64,000 nt of DNA. Origin: Torymus aiolomorphi (lineage: Eukaryota > Arthropoda > Insecta > Hymenoptera > Torymidae). The first letter of the stretch is position 1, and each line of letters begins with the position of its first letter. The stretch spans positions 222,370,442 through 222,434,441 of the forward strand of contig CM070874.1 of assembly GCA_036365515.1 (NCBI GenBank), in the 5' to 3' direction. The notes under the pieces were generated by a model that was given only the letters and a program-made list of their open reading frames with translations, was not told where the DNA came from and made no database searches. Shown piece by piece: positions 44,520 to 55,733 of the stretch. Position numbers and translations under genes: made by a program.

Positions 44520-44970
44520 TATTTATTGTATAATCTTTACATTGGACTCCAAATTGAGTAAGTTTAGCCAATAAACCATGCTTCCTAGTCAACAATTTAT
44601 TTCATTTTGATTAAAGCAAGAATATTGGCAAAAATGTCATTTAATGTTTCCAAATGAGGTAATATAAAATATTATAAAATACCAATGAATATTTTTGTTA
44701 AAAATTGTTTATATTTTACTAAACTGTGTCATATTTAACAAATGAAAATGTTTTAAAGTTTGTTTACAGGAATAAAAGCAAAGATTAGCTGTCAGATGGG
44801 TAATTTAAGGTGAAAAAATCAGTTAATATTTAAATAATTCAAGCTCCTATAACTTTAAATAATGAAGGCGTTAGGGTCTAGGACTGTACTGCCTTTTATA
44901 ATTATATATAAGAAAGCATATCCTACGACCCTGGGTGAATCCATGATACGGATCTGATAGATACTCCTTG

Positions 44971-47555
44971 TGAGTGGTTAAAATATTAAGTAGATAAATG
45001 AAATATTCTCTTAGAAAACGCTATTAGAAAATATTTAAAAAAAATTTTAACCTGAAATATCTTTGGTCGCAATAGACAGATTTTTTTGGGCAATGAACTC
45101 GTTTCGAAGAAAGACAAAAGCTATATCTGTGCCAAATTTCAAAACGATAGGTTGATTTTTACTCCTGTTATCGTAGCAGAACCGAAAACGGACATTTTTT
45201 CTAAAATAATTTTTTTCTGAAAAACAGGTGAAGATATTCTGTTGTAATTTTAGTTAAATGTTGTACTACATAAGTGTAATAAGTGGTTAAAATTTTAAGT
45301 CGATAAATAAAATATTTTTTTAGAACTAAATTAAAGAAGTATAAACCATATTTTCATTTAAATATTTATTGTCTCAACAATTTTTTTCACCGTTACCAAG
45401 CCTCCTCTTTGAGGAAGCAAAAATAGTAAACTTAATTTAAAAAAGAGTAAAATTAATTTTTTAAACAGTTTCCAGTAAGCGATTTTAAAATTTATTACAA
45501 AATGCTTCAGAAATGTCGAACCATCATATCCAATCAAAAAATCGTGGGTGGCATGTCGATTGAATTAAATGTTTGTTCAAGCTCACCGTGTAGGATGAGT
45601 GCGCAGACGTGGTATAACCGGCGATGCTTCAGCGGCTGCATCTCTGCTGTGCAGGAGGTAGCGGAGCGGTTAGGAGCGCTGGAGGCCAGCCCTTCGGAGC
45701 AGGCTACGTTTTCTGGCTGCACGAGTCTCGGTGTCAGCTGAAGCGGCAATTTGGTGGCACGTATAAGGTTCTCAGCAGTTACAAGTGACGCTGGATGCCG
45801 AAAAACTAGCGGTACGGCAACTATACGGTGATTTTCTCTGAAGGACGAAGATTCAATGACGAAGGAGAGGTGACAGAGGAACTCCTGAGGCGAGCAGAAC
45901 CTTCAGCAGCTGATTGAAAAAAGAGAGACTGAAGTCTCTCAACTGCAGTTTCGCATTGCTTCCATGTAGCACAGTCAGCTTTGATCCATTCATTAGAAGC
46001 AAGGTAAGTTCCGCTCCTCTGTTTGGTCAATATGCAGGTGCTACATTGCCCTTGCTTATTCGCAGGTGTGTACAACAAGAAAGCTGAGGCAGTGTCGATA
46101 TCTGAGGTTCATTACTTTTCTGGATTGTTTGTAGCTGGGTTCCAACTCTTCTTACACTAAGTTTTTCATTTAACTGCCTGCCTAGTTTCGATATCGCTTA
46201 TATTTATTCTTTCCATTCATTAAGTATTTATCTTGCAGGTTGATGTCACTCAAAGACTGGCGCCTCCATATATCACAGAGAGATTAAGAGGAAAGTGGGC
46301 TAGCTCATACGGGTATGCAGGGCTATAGTGTATTCCAGGAATGGCTGAAGTTACATCTTCTTCATCTGGGGCTGGGCACGGGTGCAGCACTAGGAGCTCA
46401 CCATGCCCCTTCACAAGGGTGCTGTCTTTGTTTGTTTTATAGTTAGTACAACGGTAAAGTGTCCGATTCGGCTGCAAATGGATTGCTTGCGCCCTCTATT
46501 GCCAAATTCTCTCTCGAAATTCTAAAGGTTTTTCTATTCCGGGTATTTCGCTAGAACAAAGCCCTTAGCAGCCGATGCTGGTGTTTTTCCTTAACTTAAT
46601 AAGCTATTTAATTGTAATGCTCAACACTGTGCGATACAAACTGTGTGATATAACTTAATAAAAAATATGAGTTGTGTCTGTAATATAAAAAATAATTATA
46701 TTTAATCTCAGAAATTTATTATTATAAATCTCAATTTTCAGTTGAACAAATCTTTTTTTACTTCTTTTCAAACTTACTTCGTCAATAATGAGCATACTAC
46801 ATATAAATAGGATTTTCCATATGATCTATATGTAGTTTTGTCAATAACAAATCAAACTTATGATTTCTTAAAGAAATCAAATAAGCACTTGCGGAAAAGT
46901 AGTTTACTTTTTCTTGTCAATATCTACTTAACAAATATACAGTTACATTATTCACTGCAAATCAAATACAAGAAAATTATAGTTAAACCAACAATCGATA
47001 GTCAAGTAAACTTAAGTCCACTTGAGTGAAGTGGCTCAGTTTTAGTTAAGTAACTAATGAATGTGATAAATTATAATTATATACGTAGATTATCTACTGA
47101 GAATCAAACAAAAGAAAGTAGTTAAATGAATTATCGGAGTTAAGCAATACAATGAACTACCTCCGAGAAAAGAATGAGTTTAACAGAAATCTATTGAAAA
47201 CTGCTCATTTCTCTATATAAATCGAACCGACGAAAGTAGTGGAATCAATTTATTACAATCAAGTAACCATAAGTTAACTTGAGAGACATAATAGTACTTT
47301 CCGTACCCAAAGCATAAAGTTACATTTTACGTCTGCTTTTTGATGCCCGAGTGCTGCCTATAAATTATCAATAAATAAAGTTTGATCATCAGATTCTCTT
47401 TGCAAACAAAGGAAGCTTCTTTTGATTTGTTTCTTTATTTTATTCTATTGATAACACTTGTTTCAATTACCCTGATAAGACAGAGCTCTTCGGGCGTTGG
47501 CCAACAGACATAATTTTATTTACAAATAAGTATTAATTACAAAAATTATTTTCAG
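44971..47555. other. No gene firmly recognised
   Basis: 45000-45330 contains two diverged copies of an AGTGGTTAAAAT-TTAAGT-GATAAAT unit, the pre-insertion target of element B. 45500-46500 is GC-richer with ORFs under 90 codons that were not recognised (for example minus 45821-46078). 46560-47550 is AT-rich. A few purine/pyrimidine hairpins are present. Confidence 0.35.
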
Positions 47556-47626
47556 ATTATAGATCATATCATGGCTGGAATTGAAGATGTCTTGGGTAAG
47601 CATGGAAATTATCACGTTCGAGATAA
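47556..47626 (+). CDS. Candidate 5' coding exon of a host gene
   Basis: A good acceptor (TTATTTTCAG, ending 47555) and a perfect donor (GTGAGT, 47627-47632) bound a 71-bp exon. It has an ATG at 47571 and codes MAGIEDVLGKHGNYHVRD in the remaining 56 bases, ending in phase 2. Splice-site quality and the ATG support a real exon. The continuing exon was not found in the window on this strand, probably because large TE insertions push it further right. The gene family was not recognised. Confidence 0.4.
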
Positions 47627-47948
47627 GTGAGTAAATTATATTCTTTAGTATAATTAATCTTGCTCTTTGGCACATTTGTAGAACTAATCTTGTCAACACA
47701 ATTGCAACTAATTTTTTGGTTGATATAGGTTGAAAAGTATCAAAACTAAATAACTTAAGTTATGTTTATAATATAAGTGATGAGTGAAGTAACAATAAAT
47801 TAAGTATAAGAGGAACCTTGGAAGGGAGGAAGCAATCGTTTAGAAGCAATTTCTAATATCATTTTTTTCCATATTTTGAAAAGGAGTTGAGGAGAGGCTT
47901 AATTGAAAGTAATCAGCTTAAAATTGTATCCTATATGAAGACATACAT

Positions 47949-48162
47949 TTGTCTATTATAGTTAGTTGTAAGCACATACATTACGACGCAGTTCCACCTC
48001 CCACTTCACGCCACTCCACACCCTATCCACGCCATTTCACGTCCCCTCCATGCCACTTCGCATCCCCTCCATCCCATTTCGTATCCCCTTCCATACCCCT
48101 ACACAGAGCCCCTTCATACAGTCCCTCCACATCCGCTTCACAAAATAATGATGTTATTTAAA
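47949..48162. repeat. Short CCTCCA-type tandem tract
   Basis: About 10 imperfect units of CCACTTCAC/CCCCTCCA type between 47995 and 48135. Low-complexity sequence, no gene. Confidence 0.5.
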
Positions 48163-48549
48163 TGTTGGATATATTCGAGCAGAATTTATGCGTGTAGAGA
48201 TGGCAGTCTCACTGCGTAGCATGTATGTGTGTGTCAAGAGTGTTGGGGCTCGTGTGTGTTCCCCCACTCTTTAGTCTAAGCCGCTTGATGCCGGCAAGAG
48301 CCAGCGCTACTCACTCTGTTGCGGACCATTCTACCAGCAACACGCGTGCTAATGCGTGCTAACGCATCCTTAAATAAGTAAAACCGTTCTTTGTTATACG
48401 CGCCCTACGAAAGTACTTTAGTTTGAATACTCGATATTGTAATCCAGCTTGATAAAGTAAGTCCTACAAATAAATAAGTATTGAATAAATTCAGTGTATA
48501 CTTTTATTATCCTAAACAGAAAACTCCTAGCATTCATTTAGTCTCAACA
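48163..48549 (+). repeat. Copia-type LTR
   Basis: The 387-bp block starts TGTTGGATATATTCGAGC and ends CTCAACA. It is followed at once by GGTTATGGGCACAGC, very close to the internal initiator-tRNA primer-binding site of insect Copia elements. Its GC-rich centre and AATAAAT near the end suit an LTR. Only the 5' LTR and a short leader are present. No gag or pol was found. Confidence 0.6.
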
Positions 48550-48734
48550 GGTTATGGGCACAGCATGCTTCCACTGCGCGTTGAGACTTTGCTAGATTTT
48601 CTGTATGGATAAAAATACTCGTGAGTGAAGTGCTTAAGTGATTAGTTGTTTTCACAGTACGCGATTGCATCTGGGAGCCAAAAGAGAATCTGCTGCGGAG
48701 ACTGACAGCGTCTTCCCAGGTTCGAGCATTCTGA
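48550..48734 (+). other. Copia-type primer-binding site and leader, or 5' UTR
   Basis: GGTTATGGGCACAGCATGC (48550 on) is followed by about 165 bp without ORF. TTGTTTTCACAG (48644-48655) is a plausible splice acceptor. The sequence is cut by element C. If elements C and D are removed it becomes contiguous with the ATG exon at 62174. Confidence 0.5.
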
Positions 48735-49440
48735 CAAGGAAAGTACCCGAACTGTCAAATTCAAAAAAATTCCAAACCCATATTAAAAAGTAGACCTCCA
48801 TGCGAGATTCACGAAACCATTTTTTTTATCAGCTGAGAAGCGCTTTATAAGGGTTAAAATCACCCCTAAAGTTTACCCCCAAGAAACGTTTTTTTGATAT
48901 ATCTCGGCTTCTACTTAACTTTTTTGAACGAAACAAAATCGAAAGAGTTTCTTATTAAAAAGTCAAGAAATCCGTGGTAGTATGAACATTAAGGGTTGCA
49001 TCCTTTATTTTTTTAGAGGGTGAAATTGTGTTTTTTTAAGAATAATTTTTGTTCTGAGAATTCATAAAATAATTAAAAATAGGTCAAGACATTATTTTTG
49101 CCAACTACAATAAATAACAGTTGGTGTGTTTGGGCATTCTTCGTGAAACAACCCCTTAAGAGGTGGTAAACCACCCCTAACACAAATGAATTAGGTATAT
49201 TTTTTTGGCAATTATTTTTTTCCTTAAAATGGGTTCTTGAAGTCGTTAATCGGAATCCACAGTTAGATCCACAATAAAAATTTGAAAATAGTGAATTCGA
49301 TATGGCGAAAAATTTTTTATAAATATTTTAAATTCCACGAAAAATAGTATGTAGACCCCCTAGCGGAAATTATATTATGTAAATAAGTGTATAATAATGT
49401 AACAATGTTTTGTTATGTTATTCTATTATTCATTATTTTT

Positions 49441-49484
49441 TTATCATACACTTGTTTATCGTACGATAAACAAGTGTATGATAA
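49441..49484. repeat. 44-bp perfect palindrome in left arm of element C
   Basis: Centred on ATCGTACGAT with flanks ACACTTGTTT / AAACAAGTGT. It is repeated at 53562-53605 in the right arm. Confidence 0.95.
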
Positions 49485-49968
49485 TATAGTTGTTTGTAAA
49501 AAAGTGTAAGAAAACGTAAAAAATTGTACTTTTCTACTGGATTTCGGACGCTTTTACATTTTACCACAGTTTATACCATTTTTTAATAATTTCTTACTTT
49601 TCCTTACATTTGTCTACGTTTTATTACTTTTTAATTTGTACCCTTAATTCAAATTTTATAGGCATTCTTACACTTTCGTACATCTTTTTACGTTTATATA
49701 CAAATTTTGATACACATTTTACATCGTATCACATATTTGTACACTTTTTTCAAATAGTTCATAATTATACTTTTATAATAATTTATAATTGTGCTTTTAT
49801 TTAAATAAAGCTATAAATAAAATATTTTCAAAGATGTAAAGAAAAAATACTAAAACGTAATAAAATGTAAATTATTATGTATTAGAAATATTATTAATAT
49901 ATGTTACAAAATGTAAGTTACTGTATAAAAGTTTAAATTTTTACAAATTCTTACAGATTTTTCTAACA

Positions 49969-51329
49969 AATTAATTCTTACAGATTTTTCTAACAAATAC
50001 TTCCTTATAATTTCATAAAAATAAGCTACACAAGGAAATATTTAGAAAACGTAAGGAATTGAAAGAAAATGTAAGAAACTTTAACAACTTGTTAAATATG
50101 CCCGAAATCCAGTATCGTATGATTTCTTACATTTTTCCACAATTTATTCCATTTTATAAGTATTTTCTTATTTTCTTTCATATTTTATAATTTCAGCTAG
50201 GAGAGATTCTCATGTTTGTTGAAATTATGATAGGTTTTAATAAGAAAAGTTTATTTATGATTTATTAATATAAATTAATATGAACAAAATTTTTAATATA
50301 ATGATAATTATAGCAATTCATGGTTATTGCGCAATATACAAGATTACGTACACTTGCATTGATAAGGCTTATCTCCCGATTCCTCCTCTTTTATTCATAA
50401 ATAAGTGAAACATCGGTCAGTCGAAAACAAATATACTTTACTGAACGTTTTTCTACGCTCGTGTTAAATTAATATTCAATGTCAACATTATTTTATGGGT
50501 ATTAATTGAAAATATAAGTGTCTGGAGGTACTCGCATCATATTTTTTAATGGCAAGTAAACATTTTACGAGTACGAAATCCTATTTGAATTGAATGATAA
50601 CAACAATAATAATAGTCGTAAGTAACCATATAATTGAAATTTCTTTCTTCTACATAATTATTCAAAATATTTCTAATAGAAAGATATAATCGATATAATA
50701 TTGAAAAGTTAAATAAAATGCAGCATTTTTAAATATAAAACTCGTCAAAATATACAATAAATTTTGAACAAGTGGCCGCAGTTAAGAAAGTCAAATTCAG
50801 TAAAAATCTATTATAGAATCTTTATTGTACCAATTGTAAATATTTTGATAGTGAAACTTTACTCTTAATACATGCATTGAATTATTTTATGATAGTAAAA
50901 ATTATGTTTTGATTTTAATTTTTAGAATTACTGTTACATTACTGTTATTCTAATATATAAAATATGACATACTGACGATTTAATCAGTTAAGTTAAGTGT
51001 AAAAAAATATTCATACGAGTGAATAGAAGTAGTACTTTATTTATAATAATAACGTTTAGCAACTATTTAATGCTAATAAAATAGTGTATCTTGTAGACAA
51101 AACATTGACAAACAATAACGAATTCCCATGCACTTACAAAGGAATTTAGTAAAATGTTTTCCTCAAAAGTTTTGGATGCCTGAATACTTTTTACACTTAC
51201 TGTACATTCATACTATTGTACATTCCTATACTGTTATGGCTATAAAAAGGCTATAATAACTAAAACTTTTACAGGTTTACACTGCGACTCAACGTATCTA
51301 AAAGAAGAAAGAAAATATTTTCCATAAAT
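49969..51329. other. AT-rich spacer between left arm and transposase of element C
   Basis: Low-complexity AT-rich sequence with no ORF of note. The promoter of the transposase would be expected here, and TATAAAAAGG at 51241 is a candidate TATA box about 90 bp before the ATG. Confidence 0.5.
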
Positions 51330-52920
51330 ATGAATTTGCTAAATGCGATGAATGTTTTATTTATTTTAAACAGTATGTTTCAAGATCAAGAAAAGAAATT
51401 ACCTGTTAATGACGCTGAAAGAAATGTTGCTAATATAGTGTATAATATTATAATATCAAGTATAAATGATCGTAGTATTTACGAAGAAACGGAAGAATTT
51501 CTATATTATGATGATACCTACGAACCTTACAATGACATACCTGCAGATGATTTACATGAAGATATCGATGCAGAAGATATGATAACACCCGAAACTGAAA
51601 ATCAATGTAGGACCGAATCAGAGAGTATTAATTTTGACTACAAAAAGCAAGCTGTGGAGTATTGGTTAAGTAGTAAAAACAAGTTAAAATTTGAAACAGT
51701 CTAAAATCGATTCAAAAAATTAAAAACAGCATGTCAGCTGTATAGATGGAGAGATCAAGTGGCAATAGGAGGAAGTAGGATCGATAAATTGAAAAAAATT
51801 GAGGAATATTGTTTACAAAAATTTAACGTAGCCAGATCGAATAGAATACCCATTCATGACATTGATGTAAGACGTATGGCAAAAGAAAAAGCATTAGAGT
51901 TAAACTTCAATGAATTTAAAGCTTCTAGACACTGGTTAAATGAATTTAAACGGCGATTTAATATCGTTTCTCGAAAAATAACAAAAATTATTACTAAAAA
52001 ATCTATAGATGATTCAGAAGAATGGTCAGCACAAAAACAGGAATTTCGCAATAGAGTAAAAAATGCCATCATAAAATATGATGCAAAACGTGTTTATAAC
52101 TCCGACCAAAGTGGTTTTAATTACGAAATACACAGTGGTCGAACCCTCAATCTTAGAGGAGATAAAAGTGTAGAGAGTATAGTGCAATCAGTGCATTCGC
52201 AACTCATTCTTATACTGTCCAACCTACTGTATCTGCTGAAGGAAAACTTCTATCACCCTTCTTTTTAGTCATGCAAGAACCAAAGGGAGAGTTTGGAACT
52301 GTAGTCAGAAAAACTTTATTTGCAGCAGAAAATGTTTATGTAATGGCATCGAAATCACGTAAATTGACTAAAGAAGATGTTGAAACTTGGGCGCAAGATG
52401 TATATTTTCCATCAACTACTATAAAAAGTACCCTATTGCTTGATTCATGGAGAGGTCACTGCGTAGATATAATTTATAAAGTAAAACCGGAACATAAAAC
52501 CTTAACGATTCTACAAATTCCACAAAGAACAACACGTGAACTTCAACCTCTTGATATTTACGGTTTTCGAATGTGGAAGAACTTCGTTCGAACGTTTTCG
52601 GATATGATATTTCTAACAAATGAGGATCTCAACTTACACGATAGAAATAATATAATCAAAATGCATTCATTAGTACATAATCAATTATCAAGTCCCAGGT
52701 TTCAAAATTTATTTAAATATGCTTGGTACGCCGCCGGTTACATTGATGAAAGGCCAGCAAAAATTGAAAACCCAAAAAAATTTTGCTTCAATTCTAATTT
52801 TATTACATGCGATATTTGTGGTAAACGAGCGATTATAACATGTTCATGGTGAAAAAATCGCTATGTTTACAACATTTTTTTCATGAATATCATTATTGTA
52901 AAACATATAATCCATGATCG
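51330..52920 (+). pseudogene. Element C transposase, recently broken
   Basis: The acidic N-terminus (51330-51704) ends at one stop, after which the frame continues. CENP-B-like HTH follows (FKASRHWLNEFKRRFNIVSR, about 51917-51976). Catalytic blocks are VYNSDQSGFNYEIHSGR (52094-52144), a frameshifted stretch near 52190-52260, LLLDSWRGH (52435-52460) and LQPLDIYGFRMWKNFVR (52544-52590). NNIIKMHSLVHNQLSSPRFQ is next, and then a cysteine/histidine tail CDICGKRAIITCSW with one stop, and HYCK. The three Asp residues fit a DDD catalytic triad of a Tc1/mariner-pogo-like fold. The TGA duplication does not fit the TA of that superfamily. Few lesions suggest modest age. Confidence 0.85.
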
Positions 52921-53561
52921 TCAGAATAATTAGCCAGCTTGCCGTCTGCTGTTGGCTGACCCGTAGGATTTAAAATTGGTCGTTGTGCTGCTTAGAAATT
53001 GGTAGAATTGTATAAGAATTTGTATTAAAAGATAATAAATTGTAAAAATCTGTAAGAATTTGTAAAAATTTAAACTTTTATACAGTAACTTATATTTTGT
53101 AACATATATTAATTATATTTCTAATACATAATAATTTACATTTTATTACGTTTTAGTATTTTTTCTTTACATCTTTGAAAATATTTTATTTATAGCTTTA
53201 TTTAAATAAAAGTACAATTATAAATTATTATAAAAGTATAATTATCAACTATTTGAAAAAAGTGTACAAATATGTGATACGATGTAAAATGTGTGTCAAA
53301 ATTTGTATATAAACGTAAAAAGATGTAATTAAAAGTACAAATATATAATAAAATATAAAAAGATGTACGAAAGTGTAAGAATGCCTATAAAATTTGAATT
53401 AAGAGTACAAATTAAAAAGTAATAAAACGTAGACAAATGTAAGGAAAAGTAAGAAATTATTAAAAAATGGTATAAACTGTGGTAAAATGTAAAAGCGTCC
53501 GAAATCCAGTAGAAAAGTACAATTTTTTACGTTTTCTTACACTTTTTTACAAACAACTACA

Positions 53562-53605
53562 TTATCATACACTTGTTTATCGTACGATAAACAAGTGTAT
53601 GATAA
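53562..53605. repeat. 44-bp perfect palindrome in right arm of element C
   Basis: Same sequence as 49441-49484. Confidence 0.95.
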
Positions 53606-54320
53606 AAAAATAATAAATAATAGAATAACATAACAAAACATTGTTACATTATTATACACTTATTTACATAATATAATTTCCGCTAGGGGGTCTACATACT
53701 ATTTTTCGTGGAATTAAAAATATTTCTAAAAAATTTTTCGCCATATTGAATTCACTATTTTCAAATTTTTATTGTGGATCTAACTGTGGATTCCGATTAA
53801 CGACTTCAAGAACCCATTTTAAGGAAAAAAATAATTGCCAAAAAAATATGCCTAATTCATTTGTGTTAGGGGTGGTTTACCACCTCTTAAGGGGTTGTTT
53901 CGCGAAGAATGCCCAAAAACACCAACTGTTATTTATTGCAGTTGGTAAAAATAATGTTTTGACCTATTTTTAATTATTTTATGAATTCTCACAACAAAAA
54001 TTATTCTTAAAAAAACACAATTTCACCCTCTAAAAAATAAGAGATGCAACCCTTAATGTTCATACTACCACGGATTTCTTGGCTTTTTAATAAGAAACTC
54101 TTTCCATTTTGTTTCGTTAAAAAAAGTTAAGTAGAAGCCGAGATATATCAAAAAAACCTTTCTTGGGGGTAAACTTTAGGGGTGATTTTAACCCTTATAA
54201 AGAGCTTCTCAGCCGATAAAAAAAATGGTTTCGTGAATCTCGCATAGAGGTCTACTTTTTAATATGGGTTTGGAATTTTTTTGAATTTGACAGTTCGGGT
54301 ACTTTTCTTGTGAGTATCTG

Positions 54321-55200
54321 GGTAGTAAGGGGACCGGTATAGCGAGACGGCCCCCCGCGGTGCGGTGTGTAGGGGCAATGTGGCACCCCGCTGTGCGGTG
54401 CATATGTGTCCCCAAGTGTGACAAGGTCATTAACTCAAGTGTTTATAGTAGCCACAAGCTAATTAGTGTAAACAATGGGGGGTGATTTATTACCCCATAA
54501 ATAATGGCCCACTTATGGCGCCCGCCATGACGTCATGCCGCTATACATGCCCCACGTGTGTTGCCGTATATGCCTTGACTCGAGGTGGTGGGGGGCGAGC
54601 GCTTTGGCTGTCCGCGCTACACCATAAAGACCCATAGGGTGCGAGGCCTCTCGCCGTATAGACCGTGTGCAATGTGTATGGGTCCCAAGTGTGAACGCTA
54701 GCTAATAAGGGTAAACAACGGAGTGAATTATTACCCCATAAATTATGACCCACTTATCGCCCGCGCCATGACGCTATGCCGCTATACCTGCCTGGCGCGT
54801 GCCGTCGTATATGCCCCGACTCGTGGTGGTGGGGGGAGAAACCTTTGGCTATACGTGCTACGCCATAAAGACCTCTTGCTGCATAGACCGTCTGCTGTGT
54901 GTATGTGTCTCAAGTATGCCAAGGTCATTAATTCAAGTGTTTACAGTAGCTCGTGTGTGTGAACAGAAGCTAATTAGGGTAAACAATGACCCACTTATCG
55001 CTGCCTTCATGACGCCATGCCGCTATATCTGCTCCGCGCATGCCCCCGTATATGCCCCTGACTCGTGGTGGTGGGGGCCGAGACCTTTGGCTATACGTGC
55101 TACGCCATAAAGACCCTGCTGGAGCGAGGCCTTTCGCTATATAGACCGTGCGTGCGTGTGTGTGTGTGTGCGTGTGTGTGTGTGTTCGCAATGATAAGTT
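54321..55200. repeat. Left arm of element D with minisatellite units
   Basis: It matches the right arm in reverse. About three tandem units of 200-260 bp share CCCACTTATCGC, ATGACGCCATGCCGCTATAC, GTATATGCCCCGACTCG, TTTGGCTATACGTGCTACG with CCATAAAGACC, and TATAGACCGTG followed by a TG-rich tract. Unit starts are near 54510, 54750 and 54990. Confidence 0.85.
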
Positions 55201-55239
55201 GTGGTGGGAGGAATAGGGAGTTGGTGTAAAGGAGGGGTC
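55187..55239. promoter_or_regulatory. Conserved intergenic cassette, copy 1 (element D)
   Basis: CGCAATGATAAGTTG, AATAGGGAGTTGG and TGTAAAGGAGGGGTC recur, with small changes, at 55610-55659. They may be promoters or 3' processing signals of element D genes. The strand of action is not certain. Confidence 0.4.
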
Positions 55240-55370
55240 TGCCAATAAAGAAAGCATGTTGAGGAAAAATAAATTTTTATTTATTTAAACGGGGTGAAAC
55301 CCCCTATTGTTATGAACAGTTTTTTCTCATTAACATAAATGTTGTCCTTAAAGTGACCGTTTGTTATTCG

Positions 55371-55532
55371 TTATATTTTGAATAACCATCTTTTTTTGGG
55401 AAGGAGAAGGAATTGGTGGTATTGGTGTGGTGGAGAATATTTTTTGTTTGTCCAAGAGTCTTTCTTGTCTGCCTTGTTGATGAGAGGTTCTTTGTCGTCT
55501 GGTTTGGCCTGGTGCTTGCTGATCGGGGTCCC
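55371..55532 (-). CDS. Small unknown ORF in element D
   Basis: From the internal ATG at about 55532 the frame encodes MGTPISKHQAKPDDKEPLIN and then a Lys/Asp/Tyr-rich tail ending LLLPKKRWLFKI. It is highly hydrophilic, about 54 residues. The longer frame to 55664 runs through the conserved cassette and a repeat, so the shorter start is preferred. Poly(A)-type AATAAA on the minus strand follows near 55268-55275. No family was recognised. Confidence 0.4.
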   Translation of the reverse strand, partial: GTPISKHQAKPDDKEPLINKADKKDSWTNKKYSPPHQYHQFLLLPKKRWLFKI

Positions 55533-55609
55533 CATGATGTTGCCTTGTCGGTGGTCTTTCGACGAATGACTTATGTATAATGCTGCATATATAAATATAT
55601 GCGTGCTAG

Positions 55610-55659
55610 CGCAATGAGAAGTTGGGGGCGTGAATAGGAGTAGGTATAAAGGAGGGGTC
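55610..55659. promoter_or_regulatory. Conserved intergenic cassette, copy 2 (element D)
   Basis: CGCAATGAGAAGTTG, AATAGGAGTAGG and TATAAAGGAGGGGTC. TATAAA reads on the plus strand. See copy 1 at 55187-55239. Confidence 0.4.
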
Positions 55660-55733
55660 CTCAAATAAAAAACTGTGATAAGGTAAAATACGTTTTATTA
55701 TATAAAATAAAAAAAAATTATTTTTGTACATTT

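Larger units (their letters stand above)
40582..44970. mobile_element. Element B: large foldback element
   Basis: The left arm is 40582-41626, beginning CAAGGAGTGACTC. The right arm, from about 42037 to 44970 ending GATACTCCTTG, is its reverse complement, interrupted by the mariner-like insert 42628-44519. Arms are about 1.04 kb each. TGA flanks both ends (40579-40581 and 44971-44973), and an uninserted relative of the target lies at 45255-45300, with TAA at the matching position. The central 41627-42036 is AT-rich with a short low-complexity ORF only, so the element is non-autonomous. A one-arm relative is at 4107-5215. Confidence 0.85.
48735..54310. mobile_element. Element C: DDE transposon with 1.2-kb inverted arms
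   Basis: The left end CAAGGAAAGTACCCGAACTG pairs with the right end CAGTTCGGGTACTTTTCTTG. The arms (48735 to about 49968, and about 53053-54310) are near-complete inverted copies. TGA is duplicated at 48732-48734 and 54311-54313. A perfect 44-bp palindrome is present in each arm (49441-49484, 53562-53605). A decayed transposase gene lies between the arms. Its inward arm ends are rich in short TGTAAAAA/TTTTTACA-type repeats. Confidence 0.9.

Noticed and set aside
45640..45740. tRNA- or SINE-like start (TAGCGGAGCGG fits an A box)
   Set aside because: No convincing B box (GGTTCGANTCC) at the right distance and no cloverleaf could be drawn.
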